Assembly (NCBI RefSeq): GCF_028736115.1
Contig: NZ_CP117877.1
Span: forward strand, 3,720,001 to 3,784,000
Reading direction: 5' to 3'
Source: Mucilaginibacter sp. KACC 22063
GTDB lineage: Bacteria; Bacteroidota; Bacteroidia; Sphingobacteriales; Sphingobacteriaceae
Length of the DNA stretch: 64,000 nucleotides
Shown here one piece after another: positions 55,854 to 64,000 of this stretch. Every line of letters starts with the position of its first letter. Positions within the stretch are counted from its first letter, which is position 1. The translations under genes were made by a program, and so were the position numbers. The notes under the pieces are model-generated. The model was not told the DNA's origin. It ran no database searches and was given only the letters and a program-made list of their open reading frames with translations.

Positions 55854-56819
55854 ATGGAAAACAAAATTTATGGGGTTGTTGGCTTAGGTAAAATGGGCAG
55901 CAATCTGGCTTTGCAAGCCGCCGAAAAAGGTTATAAAATAATTGGCTACGATAAGTTTTTACCTGCCGACATTGAGCAGGAAAACCTGGTGCTGGTACAC
56001 AGCCTGCAAGACCTGATGTCACAGCTGGACCGCCCACGCAAAATATTTATTTACATACCGGCAGGCCCGGCCATAGATTCGGTAATTGCCGAATTAGTTC
56101 CCTTTTTAGAAGAAGGCGATATTATTATCGACGGCGGTAACTCGTACTGGGGCGATAGCATCCGTCGGGCAAAAAAACTAAAAGCCGAGCATGGCATACA
56201 CCTGGTTGATTGTGGTACCAGCGGCGGCGTTAGCGGCGCACGTAATGGCGCATGCTTTATGGTTGGCGGCGATAAAGAAGCGGTAGACCAGTTAGAAGAT
56301 CTGTTACGTGCCCTTGCCGTTCCGGATGGTTATAGCTATACCGGCGCTTCCGGCTCGGGCCACTTTGTAAAACTGGTACACAACGGTATCGAATTTGGCA
56401 TGCTGCAAGCCATCGGCGAAGGCATGGACCTTTTAGCTCACTATCGCGAGCAGTTAAACATCAGCGATATATTACATACCTGGAACCACGGCTCGGTGAT
56501 ACGATCATGGCTTATTGAGTTGATGAAACAACTATACGATCAAAAACAAGGCTTCAATGTACCATCTTATGTTGAGGATACGGGCGAGGTAAACTGGCTG
56601 GTAACCGATGCCATGAACATGGAAGTCTCTATTCCGGTGATCTCACAATCTGTTATGCAGTTGATTGCTTCAAGAGATGCAGACCATATTTCGCCAAAGG
56701 CAATTGCCATGATGCGTAATGGCTTTGGTGGCCACCCATTTGGTACGGATGACGGTATCCGCCATGAGCGCCACTTCGGTAAAGTAGGTGGTTATGAGCA
56801 GCCTGACCCGAAGGTTTAA
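55854..56819 (+). CDS. gnd: 6-phosphogluconate dehydrogenase (decarboxylating), short type
   Basis: A 321-residue 6-phosphogluconate dehydrogenase of the short, NAD-preferring type (GndA/YqeC-like); the usual enzyme has about 470 residues. The N-terminal Rossmann motif is GVVGLGKMGSN near residue 7. DCGTSGGVSGARNGACFMVGG near 120 binds the substrate and SGSGHFVKLVHNGIEFGMLQ near 166 carries the catalytic Lys. It makes ribulose 5-phosphate and NAD(P)H in the pentose phosphate path. It stands alone, though the GntP gene at 47420 could supply gluconate. Confidence 0.93.
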   Translation: MENKIYGVVGLGKMGSNLALQAAEKGYKIIGYDKFLPADIEQENLVLVHSLQDLMSQLDRPRKIFIYIPAGPAIDSVIAELVPFLEEGDIIIDGGNSYWGDSIRRAKKLKAEHGIHLVDCGTSGGVSGARNGACFMVGGDKEAVDQLEDLLRALAVPDGYSYTGASGSGHFVKLVHNGIEFGMLQAIGEGMDLLAHYREQLNISDILHTWNHGSVIRSWLIELMKQLYDQKQGFNVPSYVEDTGEVNWLVTDAMNMEVSIPVISQSVMQLIASRDADHISPKAIAMMRNGFGGHPFGTDDGIRHERHFGKVGGYEQPDPKV

Positions 56820-56891
56820 GGCATTTGGACTATAGATGTTATAACACTGGCTTAATAATTGCATATCAAAAGTGTAACATTTATTATACTT

Positions 56892-57224
56892 ATGAAAAAG
56901 CTATTTTTTTGTTTCAGTTTAATTCTTAGCATAGTCTCGTTCAGCCTCAACACTCACGCTCAGGAACACCGCAAAATGAGCGGACAAGCTAAAGGTGCCA
57001 TCATTGGCGGTGCCGGTGGTGCTTTAGCAGGCGGACTTATTGGACATGGTGTTAAAGGTGCTTTAATTGGTGGTGCTATAGGTGCTGGTGGTGGTTATAT
57101 CATTGGTAACGAGCACCGCATGAATAAAGAGAAAAGAAGACGTGCTTATCGCAGCGCATACCATCGCGGTTACCGCAACGGATACCGTGCACGTACAGTA
57201 CACAGTACTACTTACCACCGTTAA
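56892..57224 (+). CDS. Glycine-zipper exported protein
   Basis: A 110-residue protein with a signal peptide (MKKLFFCFSLILSIVSFSLNTHA) and a glycine-zipper region (KGAIIGGAGGALAGGLIGHG, residues 34-75) that is predicted to form paired membrane helices. The C-terminal 35 residues are very basic and Arg/Tyr/His-rich (RRRAYRSAYHRGYRNGYRAR). I chose the ATG at 56892, since the upstream ATG at 56859 would spoil the signal peptide. Similar small proteins are common in Bacteroidota; the function is unknown. Confidence 0.75.
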   Translation: MKKLFFCFSLILSIVSFSLNTHAQEHRKMSGQAKGAIIGGAGGALAGGLIGHGVKGALIGGAIGAGGGYIIGNEHRMNKEKRRRAYRSAYHRGYRNGYRARTVHSTTYHR

Positions 57225-57240
57225 TAATTATACTATTAAT

Positions 57241-57280
57241 AATAGCCTTTGGTACATTGCCAAGGGCTATTTTATTTTAT
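57241..57280 (+). terminator. Intrinsic terminator after the glycine-zipper gene
   Basis: AATAGCCTTTGG (57241-57252) and CCAAGGGCTATT (57260-57271) form a 12-bp stem with one G-U pair, followed by TTATTTTAT. It lies only a few bases before the NUDIX start. Confidence 0.7.
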
Positions 57281-57284
57281 ACCT

Positions 57285-57860
57285 ATGACAACTAAAGTTA
57301 ATATCACAAAAACAGATTTACTTTCTGACAAAAAGTTTACGCTTAAAAATTACGAGTACGATCTAACGCATAACGGCACAACAATAAGCAAAAAAACAGA
57401 AGTTTATTTCAGGCCCGATGCTGTTGCTGTATTGCTTTATGATATTGATAACGAAACATTCATTCTAACAAGCCAGTTCCGTTTACCGGGTTATTTAAAT
57501 GGTGTGGCAGACGGTTATGTAATTGAAGCCTGCGCCGGATTAATAGATGAAGGTGAAACTGCGGAGTCTACAGCCATTCGTGAGGTGGAAGAAGAAACGG
57601 GCTATTCTGTTACAGCTATTGAAAAGGTTGGGGAAGCGTTTAGTTCTGTTGGCGGTATACCAGAAAAACTACACTTGTTTATTGCAGCATACACCGAAGA
57701 CATGAAAACAGGTGAAGGCGGCGGACTGGAAAACGAGAACGAGCAGGTTGAATTAGTTAAAATAAGTTTTGCCGAAGCGCGCCAGAAATTAAAAGAAGGC
57801 TTGTTTAATGACATGAAAACTATTTTACTGCTTCAGCATTTCTTTTTATATAAAATTTAA
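57285..57860 (+). CDS. NUDIX hydrolase (GDP-mannose/ADP-ribose pyrophosphatase-like)
   Basis: A 192-residue NUDIX enzyme. The NUDIX box GLIDEGETAESTAIREVEEETGY (residues 85-107) fits GX5EX7REUXEEXGU. The start MTTKVNITKTDLLSDKKF and the strand VYFRPDAVAVLLYDIDNETFILTSQFR resemble NudK-type GDP-mannose hydrolases. The ATG at 57285 was chosen because upstream sequence overlaps the terminator. It hydrolyses a nucleoside diphosphate linked to a sugar or ribose; which one cannot be said. Confidence 0.88.
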   Translation: MTTKVNITKTDLLSDKKFTLKNYEYDLTHNGTTISKKTEVYFRPDAVAVLLYDIDNETFILTSQFRLPGYLNGVADGYVIEACAGLIDEGETAESTAIREVEEETGYSVTAIEKVGEAFSSVGGIPEKLHLFIAAYTEDMKTGEGGGLENENEQVELVKISFAEARQKLKEGLFNDMKTILLLQHFFLYKI

Positions 57861-57956
57861 CTTTTTAATTTCTATTTATTTATATTCGGGAAATAGCAGT
57901 TTTTGACATTTGGCTGACTATTTGATAAATCAAGTAACTAACGCCCGGATATTTGA

Positions 57957-59180
57957 ATGAATAAAGTTATTTACGCTTTGCTTTTCCTGCTTACACCTTT
58001 CCTATTGCGTGCGCAAAGCGGTAACTCATTCGGCATGTATCATCCGCAAGATACAGTTGGCAAGCAGGATCTGGTAGGCTTATTCAAGAATACGTTTAAC
58101 GTTACGCCTAATCCTTTAAAAGCTCAACCAGAAAAAAGTGTTTATTTTTCATTTCTCCCTACCTCCTCAGCAGTGCCCGGTGGTGGCCGAGCGTTGATTA
58201 CAACCACAACTGCCGGTTTTTATATGGGCGAGCGGGAGAACACTAATATCTCCACAGTAACTTTTACACCATACTTTAACTTCACCGGCCGCTTCGGCAT
58301 ACCACTCAGGTCAAATGTGTGGCTAAGCGATAACAAATGGTTTATTCAAGGCGATACCCGTTTTTTGGTGTACCCACAATATACCTGGGGACTTGGTGGG
58401 AATCCTGCACAAGATCATAAAATGATGGTGGAGTATAAATACATCCGGGTATACCAAAGCTTATTAAAACGCATCACGCCTTATTTCTATGCCGGCTTAG
58501 GCTACAACATGGATTACCATATCCAAATTGAGGCTGAAGGACATAGTGATGCGGCGGCTAACCTGCATCAGTTTTCGGGCTATCCATTTGGTACCGGGTC
58601 GCAAAACACTTTATCGTCAGGGGTAAGCTTAAACCTGCTTTATGACACCCGTAATAACTCGTTAAACCCATTGCCGGGCTGCTACTCAAACATTGTTTAC
58701 AGGTATAATTCACCCGTATTAGGCGGCAATACACGCTGGCAATCACTATATGTTGATATGCGTAAGTATATACCATTTACACATGATAATCAGCAGAACA
58801 TGCTGGCCTTATGGTCATATTACTGGACTACACTTGACAAGGGTGTCCCCTATCTTGACCTGCCAAGCATAGGCTGGGATTTTTATAACCGTTCTGGCCG
58901 TGGCATACAGCAAAACCGTTACCGCGGCGAAGCACTTGCTTACCTGGAAGCAGAGTACCGCAGGGATATTACCCGCAATGGACTGGTAGGTTTCGTACTA
59001 TTTGCTAATGCCACCTCTGTAAGCGAGGCCAACAGCCGCCAGTTCAAATACATCCACCCTGCTGGTGGCGCAGGCTTACGGTTAAAATTCAACAAAGGCT
59101 CCAATACCAATATTGCTATAGATTATGCTTTAAGCAGAGGCAACTCTGGTTTCATCGTTGGCTTAGGCGAAGCATTCTAA
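57957..59180 (+). CDS. BamA/TamA-type (surface antigen) outer-membrane protein
   Basis: A 407-residue outer-membrane barrel. The signal peptide is MNKVIYALLFLLTPFLLRAQ. From about residue 60 it has amphipathic strands, with RITPYFYAGLGYNMDYHIQIE, SGVSLNLLYDTRNNSLNPLPGCYSNI and GLRLKFNKGSNTNIAIDYALS matching the surface-antigen (Omp85) barrel. No POTRA domain precedes it, so it is not BamA itself. It may be a partner for a secreted protein, but none is nearby. The family call is good, the function open. Confidence 0.8.
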   Translation: MNKVIYALLFLLTPFLLRAQSGNSFGMYHPQDTVGKQDLVGLFKNTFNVTPNPLKAQPEKSVYFSFLPTSSAVPGGGRALITTTTAGFYMGERENTNISTVTFTPYFNFTGRFGIPLRSNVWLSDNKWFIQGDTRFLVYPQYTWGLGGNPAQDHKMMVEYKYIRVYQSLLKRITPYFYAGLGYNMDYHIQIEAEGHSDAAANLHQFSGYPFGTGSQNTLSSGVSLNLLYDTRNNSLNPLPGCYSNIVYRYNSPVLGGNTRWQSLYVDMRKYIPFTHDNQQNMLALWSYYWTTLDKGVPYLDLPSIGWDFYNRSGRGIQQNRYRGEALAYLEAEYRRDITRNGLVGFVLFANATSVSEANSRQFKYIHPAGGAGLRLKFNKGSNTNIAIDYALSRGNSGFIVGLGEAF

Positions 59181-59384
59181 GCTGCTTACTCGTAATTTAT
59201 CACATAGTGTATCTATACACGCACACTATGTGTCGGGAAAAGCCAACGAATTAAATTCATATAAATAGGTTTCGCTGGTTGTGCCCCTCCTATAACAACG
59301 ATGTTCGATCATTACTTCACTTCAAATCACCCTTAAAAGTAGAATCCCAGTAACATTTTCATTTTTATGGAAATATTTTTAACC

Positions 59385-59417
59385 ATTGAGAAATTCGGCA
59401 CGAGGTTTGTAATTTAA
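59385..59417 (+). promoter_or_regulatory. Promoter-like sequence of a second candidate small RNA
   Basis: ATTG (59385-59388), a 21-nt spacer and TAATTTAA (59410-59417) are a loose match to the Bacteroidota promoter. It lies just before the structured segment below. Confidence 0.3.
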
Positions 59418-59419
59418 TT

Positions 59420-59492
59420 CACATCAATGAGGGGATGTGAAGTGAGTGCAGAGCGAGAAGCCACGTTTTAATAAACGTGGCTTCATTTTTTA
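59420..59492 (+). ncRNA. Candidate small RNA with intrinsic terminator
   Basis: A hairpin CACATC/GATGTG (59421-59426 with 59434-59439) is followed by a 17-nt single-stranded stretch and a perfect 12-bp terminator stem GAAGCCACGTTT/AAACGTGGCTTC (59457-59468 with 59473-59484) with a run of six T. About 70 nt in all. No gene lies upstream that the terminator would serve except the barrel gene 277 bp away. No known family is recognised. Confidence 0.35.
59457..59492 (+). terminator. Strong intrinsic terminator in the gene-free region
   Basis: A 12-bp perfect stem, 4-nt loop (TAAT) and ATTTTTTAT tail. It lies 277 bp after the previous gene, which is far for a simple gene end. Confidence 0.85.
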
Positions 59493-59776
59493 TATACCTT
59501 AATATTATAATACTTACCGCTACATTATTGATATTAATTATTATATCATTTTTCAAGGGCGGCAATCGTAAGCTAATTTATCCTCAGACATTTAGTAAAT
59601 CAACACTTGCTTATGACACAGGCTCAACGAGTAATTAAATAATTTAACTTATATTTGTTTTTTTATTGATTAACTGATTTGATTATTAGCTTATACTTCC
59701 GTATTAAGGTTTTTAAACCTATATTTTTCAATTCCATTTTTATATAATCTGATCCGGCAAATCGCAGAACGCTGAT

Positions 59777-60136
59777 ATGGCTAAAAAAATTCTTATCGTT
59801 GATGACAACAAGGATATCCTTGACATCGTTCACGAAACATTATCCTACGAAAATTTTGAAGTTTTAGCAACCTCAGAAAACCACGGCATTATTGAAAAGG
59901 TTACCGGCTTTAATCCGGATCTTATTATTATAGATTATCGGTTGGGCAATATTAATGGTGGTGAAATTTGCCAGCAGATTAAGCAATTGCCAGGTTTTGA
60001 AAACCTGCCTGTAATTATATTTTCTGCTTACGTAAATAAGCCCGAAGATCTTTTCGACTATGGTTGCAATGCCGTAATTGATAAACCATTTGACCTTACC
60101 GAGCTAATAGACAAAGTGAATAACCTAGTTAATTAA
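59777..60136 (+). CDS. Stand-alone response regulator receiver domain
   Basis: A 119-residue single receiver domain with no output domain. The acidic pocket is D9/D10, the phospho-acceptor Asp53 (IIIDYRLG), the switch Ser83 (IIFSAY) and Lys103 (IDKPFD). It may act by binding a partner, like CheY, or pass phosphate on. There is no histidine kinase beside it. It starts at 59777 and is closed by the terminator at 60155-60187. Confidence 0.92.
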   Translation: MAKKILIVDDNKDILDIVHETLSYENFEVLATSENHGIIEKVTGFNPDLIIIDYRLGNINGGEICQQIKQLPGFENLPVIIFSAYVNKPEDLFDYGCNAVIDKPFDLTELIDKVNNLVN

Positions 60137-60154
60137 AAGGTACCCCTTATATTT

Positions 60155-60187
60155 AAAAAAGCGGCCTTGGTATCAGGCCGCTTTTTT
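60155..60187. terminator. Bidirectional terminator between the receiver gene and the GH5 gene
   Basis: AAAAAAGCGGCCT and AGGCCGCTTTTTT (60155-60167 and 60175-60187) form a perfect 13-bp stem with T runs on both strands. It serves both converging genes. Confidence 0.9.
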
Positions 60188-60206
60188 GGTTATATCGTAT
60201 TTATAA

Positions 60207-61457
60207 TTATTGCGCTTTAAAGCCTAAAGCTGATGTATATCCCTTATTAACATGGCTTGTTTTTAGCTGGCTATTTTCCAGCATCTGATATAAGGCTTTT
60301 TTAACAGCAGCCCGGTCTGCAGGTGCAGCTTTGCGTATCTGCTCAAAACTTGCGCGCTTTTCTTCCGTGTATTTAATAATAGCATCATAGCCTGCTGGTT
60401 TGTCAAAAGTTACCAGGCAGCTTTCACTGTCCATTTTTTTGTAAGGCCAGTAATGCCAGCCAATGTTATTCTTCTCCAGCAACTTACGGAAATCGTTTAC
60501 CCATTCGTCTTTATTCTCCCCGGTTTCTCCACAGTAAATTGGCACATTGTATTTGTTACGGAAGTCAACATACTCCTGGATCACATCCTGCGTGGTAGCT
60601 GTCCAATATTTATGGAAGGTATAAACACTTTTGCTATCGAAAGGCTTACCGAAAACCTTAAAGTTACTATCCCACTGTGCTCCACCCAAAATCACAATAT
60701 GGTTTTTATCTACCGAACGTACTGCTCCAACAATCTCTTTATATAACGGCTCTAAATATGGGTTCAGGTTTGCGATGTCAAAGTAATGAGCAATAGGCTC
60801 ATTAAGCAGATCGTATCCTAAAACAATGGGCTCATTAGCATAGTGTGCTGCTATTGTACGCCAAATATCGCAGATAAGCTTACGTGCAGATGCGCTTGTG
60901 TACAAAAATGGGTAACCATCGCCATCATCAATATTATCACCGGTTTGGCCGCCAGGTGCAGCATGCATATCCAGAATAACATACAGATGCTCGGCTTTGC
61001 ACCAGCCAATCAGGCGGTCTAAGATTTTGAATCCGCGGCTGGCATCTGCAGTACCTAAATAACTCTCATTCACAAACAGGCGATAATTAAATGGCACACG
61101 TATTGAATTTGCGCCTATACTTTTAATGTAATGTATATCAGCTTGGGTAATGTAACCGTCCAGGTATTTTTGCCAGAATACACGCGCCTCATCCGGACCA
61201 ATCATTTCAGTAAATGCCTCATTGATTAGTTTTGGAGAACTTACGTCCTTAAATTTAAACATATATCCCTCGGGCAGTAGCCAGTTACCCAGATTAGTAC
61301 CCCTGATGATAAACGGTTTATTATCTGTACCGATAATTTGTTTACCACTTACTGTTATAAATTTTCCAGTGGTTTTCTTTGCAGCTTTATGGCTTTGGGC
61401 CTGTACTGTAAAAGCCATTAACCCTGCCAGAAACATTGATAGAAACGTTTTTCGCAT
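60207..61457 (-). CDS. GH5 glycoside hydrolase (endo/exo-beta-glucanase-like)
   Basis: A 416-residue secreted hydrolase of family GH5. The signal peptide MRKTFLSMFLAGLMAFTVQA is cut near residue 20. RGTNLGNWLLPEGYMF near 53 is like exo-beta-1,3-glucanases, the acid/base is E220 (DLLNEPIAH) and the nucleophile E311 (YCGETGEN). It acts on a beta-glucan in the periplasm or outside. The C-terminal 60 residues are charged and may be a linker. It stands alone between two receiver genes. Confidence 0.9.
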   Translation of the reverse strand: MRKTFLSMFLAGLMAFTVQAQSHKAAKKTTGKFITVSGKQIIGTDNKPFIIRGTNLGNWLLPEGYMFKFKDVSSPKLINEAFTEMIGPDEARVFWQKYLDGYITQADIHYIKSIGANSIRVPFNYRLFVNESYLGTADASRGFKILDRLIGWCKAEHLYVILDMHAAPGGQTGDNIDDGDGYPFLYTSASARKLICDIWRTIAAHYANEPIVLGYDLLNEPIAHYFDIANLNPYLEPLYKEIVGAVRSVDKNHIVILGGAQWDSNFKVFGKPFDSKSVYTFHKYWTATTQDVIQEYVDFRNKYNVPIYCGETGENKDEWVNDFRKLLEKNNIGWHYWPYKKMDSESCLVTFDKPAGYDAIIKYTEEKRASFEQIRKAAPADRAAVKKALYQMLENSQLKTSHVNKGYTSALGFKAQ

Positions 61458-61663
61458 AATAGTATCCTATATTAAAAAAATGAAAATGGTATAAACCTGC
61501 TCATTGCAAAGCAAATTTTAAAAATTACGTCAGCATATTTATACACAACTGGTATAATAATTGTTTACCAATACTAAATAACACACAAATGTTATTAACT
61601 ACTAACGAACTGACGAATATCCTTATATATTAAGATGATAGCCACTACAATAAATAAAATGCG

Positions 61664-62035
61664 ATGAGACGGATTTTAGCAGTTGATGACGATAAAGACA
61701 TCCTTGAAATAATACAGTTCATACTTGAAGACTCGGGTTATCAGGTAGACACCCTTTCAGACGGAAGAAAGGTATATGAGAAAATAAGTGAGCAAAAGCC
61801 AGACCTGATCCTTATGGACATTATGCTGGGCACTGCAGACGGCCGCGATCTATGCCGGAACATTAAAGCAGAAGACGGTACACATCATATTCCTATCATT
61901 ATGATCTCGGCAAGCCATAATGTTGGCGATGTATTACGCCAGGATTGCGCACCGGACGATTTCATTAGCAAGCCATTTGATATTAACGTACTGCTGAATA
62001 AAATTCAGAAACAGCTTCAATTAGCTGCCGCCTGA
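61664..62035 (+). CDS. Stand-alone response regulator receiver domain
   Basis: A 123-residue receiver with the acidic pocket D8/D9/D10, phospho-acceptor Asp52 (LILMDIMLG), switch Ser82 and Lys103 (FISKPFD). Like the protein at 59777 it has no output domain and no neighbouring kinase. Its last 15 bp overlap the end of the convergent DUF922 gene. Confidence 0.92.
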   Translation: MRRILAVDDDKDILEIIQFILEDSGYQVDTLSDGRKVYEKISEQKPDLILMDIMLGTADGRDLCRNIKAEDGTHHIPIIMISASHNVGDVLRQDCAPDDFISKPFDINVLLNKIQKQLQLAAA

Positions 62036-63169
62036 TAGGTTTTGATAAGCGCTTAATTGCTTATCAATAAAAATATTCCACCTCTCCTGCTCGGATACAT
62101 TTATTCCATGAGACGTTTCACTATCGTATTTCTTTTGGAATACATCCATTTGGTGTAATGTTTCGAAATATTCGGCACTGATCCACCCATCATAATTAAA
62201 CACAGGTAAACTTTCTGAAAGCAATTTCTGCTTAAACTGTTCGCTTATTATCTTAACAATATCAAAATGCCGTTGCTCGTGATTAAGCGTGTAGTTATTC
62301 ATTGATGATGCCGCAACCCAGCAAGCACTTTTGGGCAAATAAACTTTCAAGCCGATATTGACATAGATCACGCCTTTATTAATATACGTTTGCTCATTGT
62401 AACCCAAGCCGGGTAAAACCTCGGCAGCATATTTCCCGGTATGTGGCTTGTCCCTGAAATCGTCCCATGTCAGTTGTCTTTTAGCAGAATAATAAACGGT
62501 ATCATTTTCCGGTGATTCGCTGTAATCTGTAAAAACCAGCTTTACCTTTTTAGCTAATGCCGGATGATTATCCGATTGCACAACGATCCACTTATCTAAA
62601 TAATTAACCGCGCTTTCTAAGCTTTGCCTTATTAATAACTCATTTACTCCGGTTTGATTTGCCAAACGGGTGTAGTGTGCTGTAGTACTATATTTGGTTA
62701 ATGGCACAGCCAAATCTTCGCCGGTTTTCAAGTCAAAGGATAAAGATAAATCAACCTTACCATCAATTCGTCCATCAGGCAAAAGGGACTCTGTAACCAG
62801 CAGTTTTTTAAAACTAATATTTACCGGCCTGCGATCTTTATCATATGGAATATTCCGTTTTAAGTATTGCATTATAGCGCCTATTCCATTCGCCATTTGC
62901 AAGTCTTGGGTTTGTATAGTTATTCCCTTCAAACTTTGCACAGCTTGTAGTGGGATTACCTTTCCAAAGCTGCTTTTGTTATCGCGGTTATCAAAAACGG
63001 CAGCCACATAAAATCCGGATGGCTTGTTTTTCATAGGCACATCGCGCAGCACCAATTCTTCAGCAGATTTTTTTTGAGTTATTTTAAAGCCCGAAAGCGG
63101 CAGTAACAAAGCACAAATCAGAAATATAACTACCTGATAATTAAATTTAAACAAACCCTTCATTTCCAT
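62021..63169 (-). CDS. DUF922 putative metalloprotease
   Basis: A protein of about 382 residues. The N-terminus is hydrophobic (about 10-30: FNYQVVIFLICALLLPLSGF), a signal peptide or anchor. HEQRH near residue 297 (LNHEQRHFDIVK) is the HExxH zinc motif of DUF922 proteins. The ATG at 63169 (MEMKGLFKF) is preceded by CGGAGA; the ATGs at 63181 and 63163 are alternatives. Its role is unknown but it should act outside the cytoplasm. Its 3' end overlaps the receiver gene by 15 bp. Confidence 0.82.
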   Translation of the reverse strand: MEMKGLFKFNYQVVIFLICALLLPLSGFKITQKKSAEELVLRDVPMKNKPSGFYVAAVFDNRDNKSSFGKVIPLQAVQSLKGITIQTQDLQMANGIGAIMQYLKRNIPYDKDRRPVNISFKKLLVTESLLPDGRIDGKVDLSLSFDLKTGEDLAVPLTKYSTTAHYTRLANQTGVNELLIRQSLESAVNYLDKWIVVQSDNHPALAKKVKLVFTDYSESPENDTVYYSAKRQLTWDDFRDKPHTGKYAAEVLPGLGYNEQTYINKGVIYVNIGLKVYLPKSACWVAASSMNNYTLNHEQRHFDIVKIISEQFKQKLLSESLPVFNYDGWISAEYFETLHQMDVFQKKYDSETSHGINVSEQERWNIFIDKQLSAYQNLSGGS

Positions 63170-63244
63170 TCTCCGAAACAAAAACGAAGTTTATACGCAT
63201 ATATTTTGATGTTTGTTATTATGACATTGTGTAGATTTTTTCTC

Positions 63245-63274
63245 ATTGGCTATACCATCATTTTTTTACCTTCG
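63245..63274 (+). promoter_or_regulatory. Possible promoter of the TPR gene
   Basis: ATTG (63245-63248), 18 nt and TACCTTCG (63267-63274) resemble the Bacteroidota promoter, with one mismatch in each box. The leader would be about 78 nt. Confidence 0.3.
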
Positions 63275-63358
63275 TTATAAAGTATTTTACCACCTTTGTG
63301 TAACATTACCGTGAATAACAAAACCACAACTGCATATAGCATTGTTTATTGATCCATT

Positions 63359-64000
63359 ATGATTAAACCCAGATACTTTGCTTTACTGGCACCGCTATGT
63401 TTTTCTCTAAGCGTACATGCACAGCAAAATCCTTCTTTTCAAATTTATCGCACCTACCACGCCGCACAAGACCTGCTTAATAAAGGCGAGTATGTAGCCG
63501 CTGCTGAACAATTCAGGCAGGTGGAAAAGGCAGGATTCAAAACCAGCAATGAGGCACAGTTTGAGTCGCAGCTATCGCTGATCAAAGAAAACTCATACTA
63601 TTACGAAGCGCTTTGCGCTCTTGAGTTAGGCAATGACGATGCAGAGAGCATGTTTTTGCGCTTTATTAAAGAGCATCCCGAAAACCCGCTAACCAAACTC
63701 GCTTATTTCCAGATTGGCCGTTCTTATTTTAAACGCGCACTTTACGAAGATGCCATCCGCTGGTTTGATAAAGTAAAGGCAGGCGACTTGAACGGCAAAG
63801 AGAATACAGAATATAAATTCCGCAAGGCTTATGCCTATTTTGCCACCAACGACTATGCTAAAGCGCAACCATTATTTGGTGAAGTTCGCAATACTCGTTC
63901 TGTTTACACAGAGGATGCAACCTATTACTTTGCATACATTGCCTATCTGAATAAAGATTACCATGTAGCGTTGGTAAACTTCGAGAAACTTAAAAACTCT
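63359..64000 (+). CDS. TPR-repeat periplasmic protein (3' end cut by window)
   Basis: About 214 codons are open from the ATG at 63359 to the window edge. The signal peptide MIKPRYFALLAPLCFSLSVHA is cut near residue 21. From about 30 on the sequence is helical tetratricopeptide repeats (YVAAAEQFRQVEKAG, TKLAYFQIGRSYFKRALYEDAIRWF, RKAYAYFATNDYAKAQPLF). Such proteins in Bacteroidota gather outer-membrane or secretion complexes. No specific partner can be named. Confidence 0.8.
   Translation, partial: MIKPRYFALLAPLCFSLSVHAQQNPSFQIYRTYHAAQDLLNKGEYVAAAEQFRQVEKAGFKTSNEAQFESQLSLIKENSYYYEALCALELGNDDAESMFLRFIKEHPENPLTKLAYFQIGRSYFKRALYEDAIRWFDKVKAGDLNGKENTEYKFRKAYAYFATNDYAKAQPLFGEVRNTRSVYTEDATYYFAYIAYLNKDYHVALVNFEKLKNS

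Larger units (their letters stand above)
59181..59776. other. 596-bp gene-free region upstream of the first response regulator
   Basis: It holds, in order, a hairpin after the barrel gene (CACATAGTGT 59201-59210 with ACACTATGTG 59223-59232), a candidate small RNA with terminator (59418-59492) and a very AT-rich leader of about 280 bp before the response regulator. No gene or tRNA is seen. Promoter boxes for the regulator are unclear. Confidence 0.5.

Overview
The window is ordinary chromosome of a Bacteroidota species, most likely a member of the Sphingobacteriaceae (Mucilaginibacter/Pedobacter type). The evidence is a SusC/SusD pair, a secreted protein with a type IX secretion (CHU_C) C-terminal domain, the order tRNA cluster-tuf-tRNATrp-secE-nusG-rplKAJL-rpoBC, a DUF3467 gene near rpoC, and promoter-like TTTG-N18-21-TAnnTTTG sequences in place of E. 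coli-type boxes. Naming the family is inference; no rRNA gene is present to place it.

Layout. 1-13.5 kb (minus): one tightly packed exopolysaccharide/capsule operon. Read from its promoter end it encodes an outer-membrane export protein (Wza-like), a tyrosine autokinase/co-polymerase (Wzc-like) with a Tyr-rich tail, a flippase, four left-handed beta-helix acyltransferases, five glycosyltransferases (the last cut by the window edge) and an O-antigen-polymerase-like membrane protein. A DUF3467 gene stands at its head. A small outer-membrane barrel gene (plus) separates it from 14.7-28.2 kb (minus), the transcription/translation operon with five tRNA genes. 28.3-32 kb (minus) holds hpf, a Xer-type recombinase, rpsU, apt, a small unknown gene and a GH26 mannanase. 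32.3-34.9 kb (plus) is an Mla-type lipid transport operon (permease, ATPase, MCE protein). 35-37.4 kb (minus) has a DinB-like gene broken into two pieces by a segment carrying a lipoprotein gene, and a DUF2130 gene. 37.5-42.3 kb (plus) has an acyltransferase-3 gene and a heterodimeric ABC exporter. 42.3-50.8 kb (minus) has susD/susC, a GntP permease and a three-gene nucleotidyltransferase-phosphoesterase-lipoprotein operon. 50.9-59.2 kb (plus) has a GH15 enzyme, a frameshifted T9SS cargo gene, an AIM24-family gene, a short-type gnd, a glycine-zipper protein, a NUDIX hydrolase and an outer-membrane barrel. 59.7-64 kb has two stand-alone receiver proteins, a GH5 enzyme, a DUF922 protein and the start of a TPR protein.

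The points most worth a second look are: the broken DinB gene with its inserted segment; two candidate small RNAs that end in strong intrinsic terminators; strong Shine-Dalgarno sequences in front of rpsU and hpf in a phylum that mostly does without them; a 1-nt frameshift in the T9SS cargo gene; a (Gly-Tyr)7 hexanucleotide repeat at the end of the tyrosine kinase; and a family of GAGTGAATTAGTGAATGA-like palindromes in the spacers of the translation operon. I found no clearly new multi-gene system, CRISPR array, prophage or transposase.
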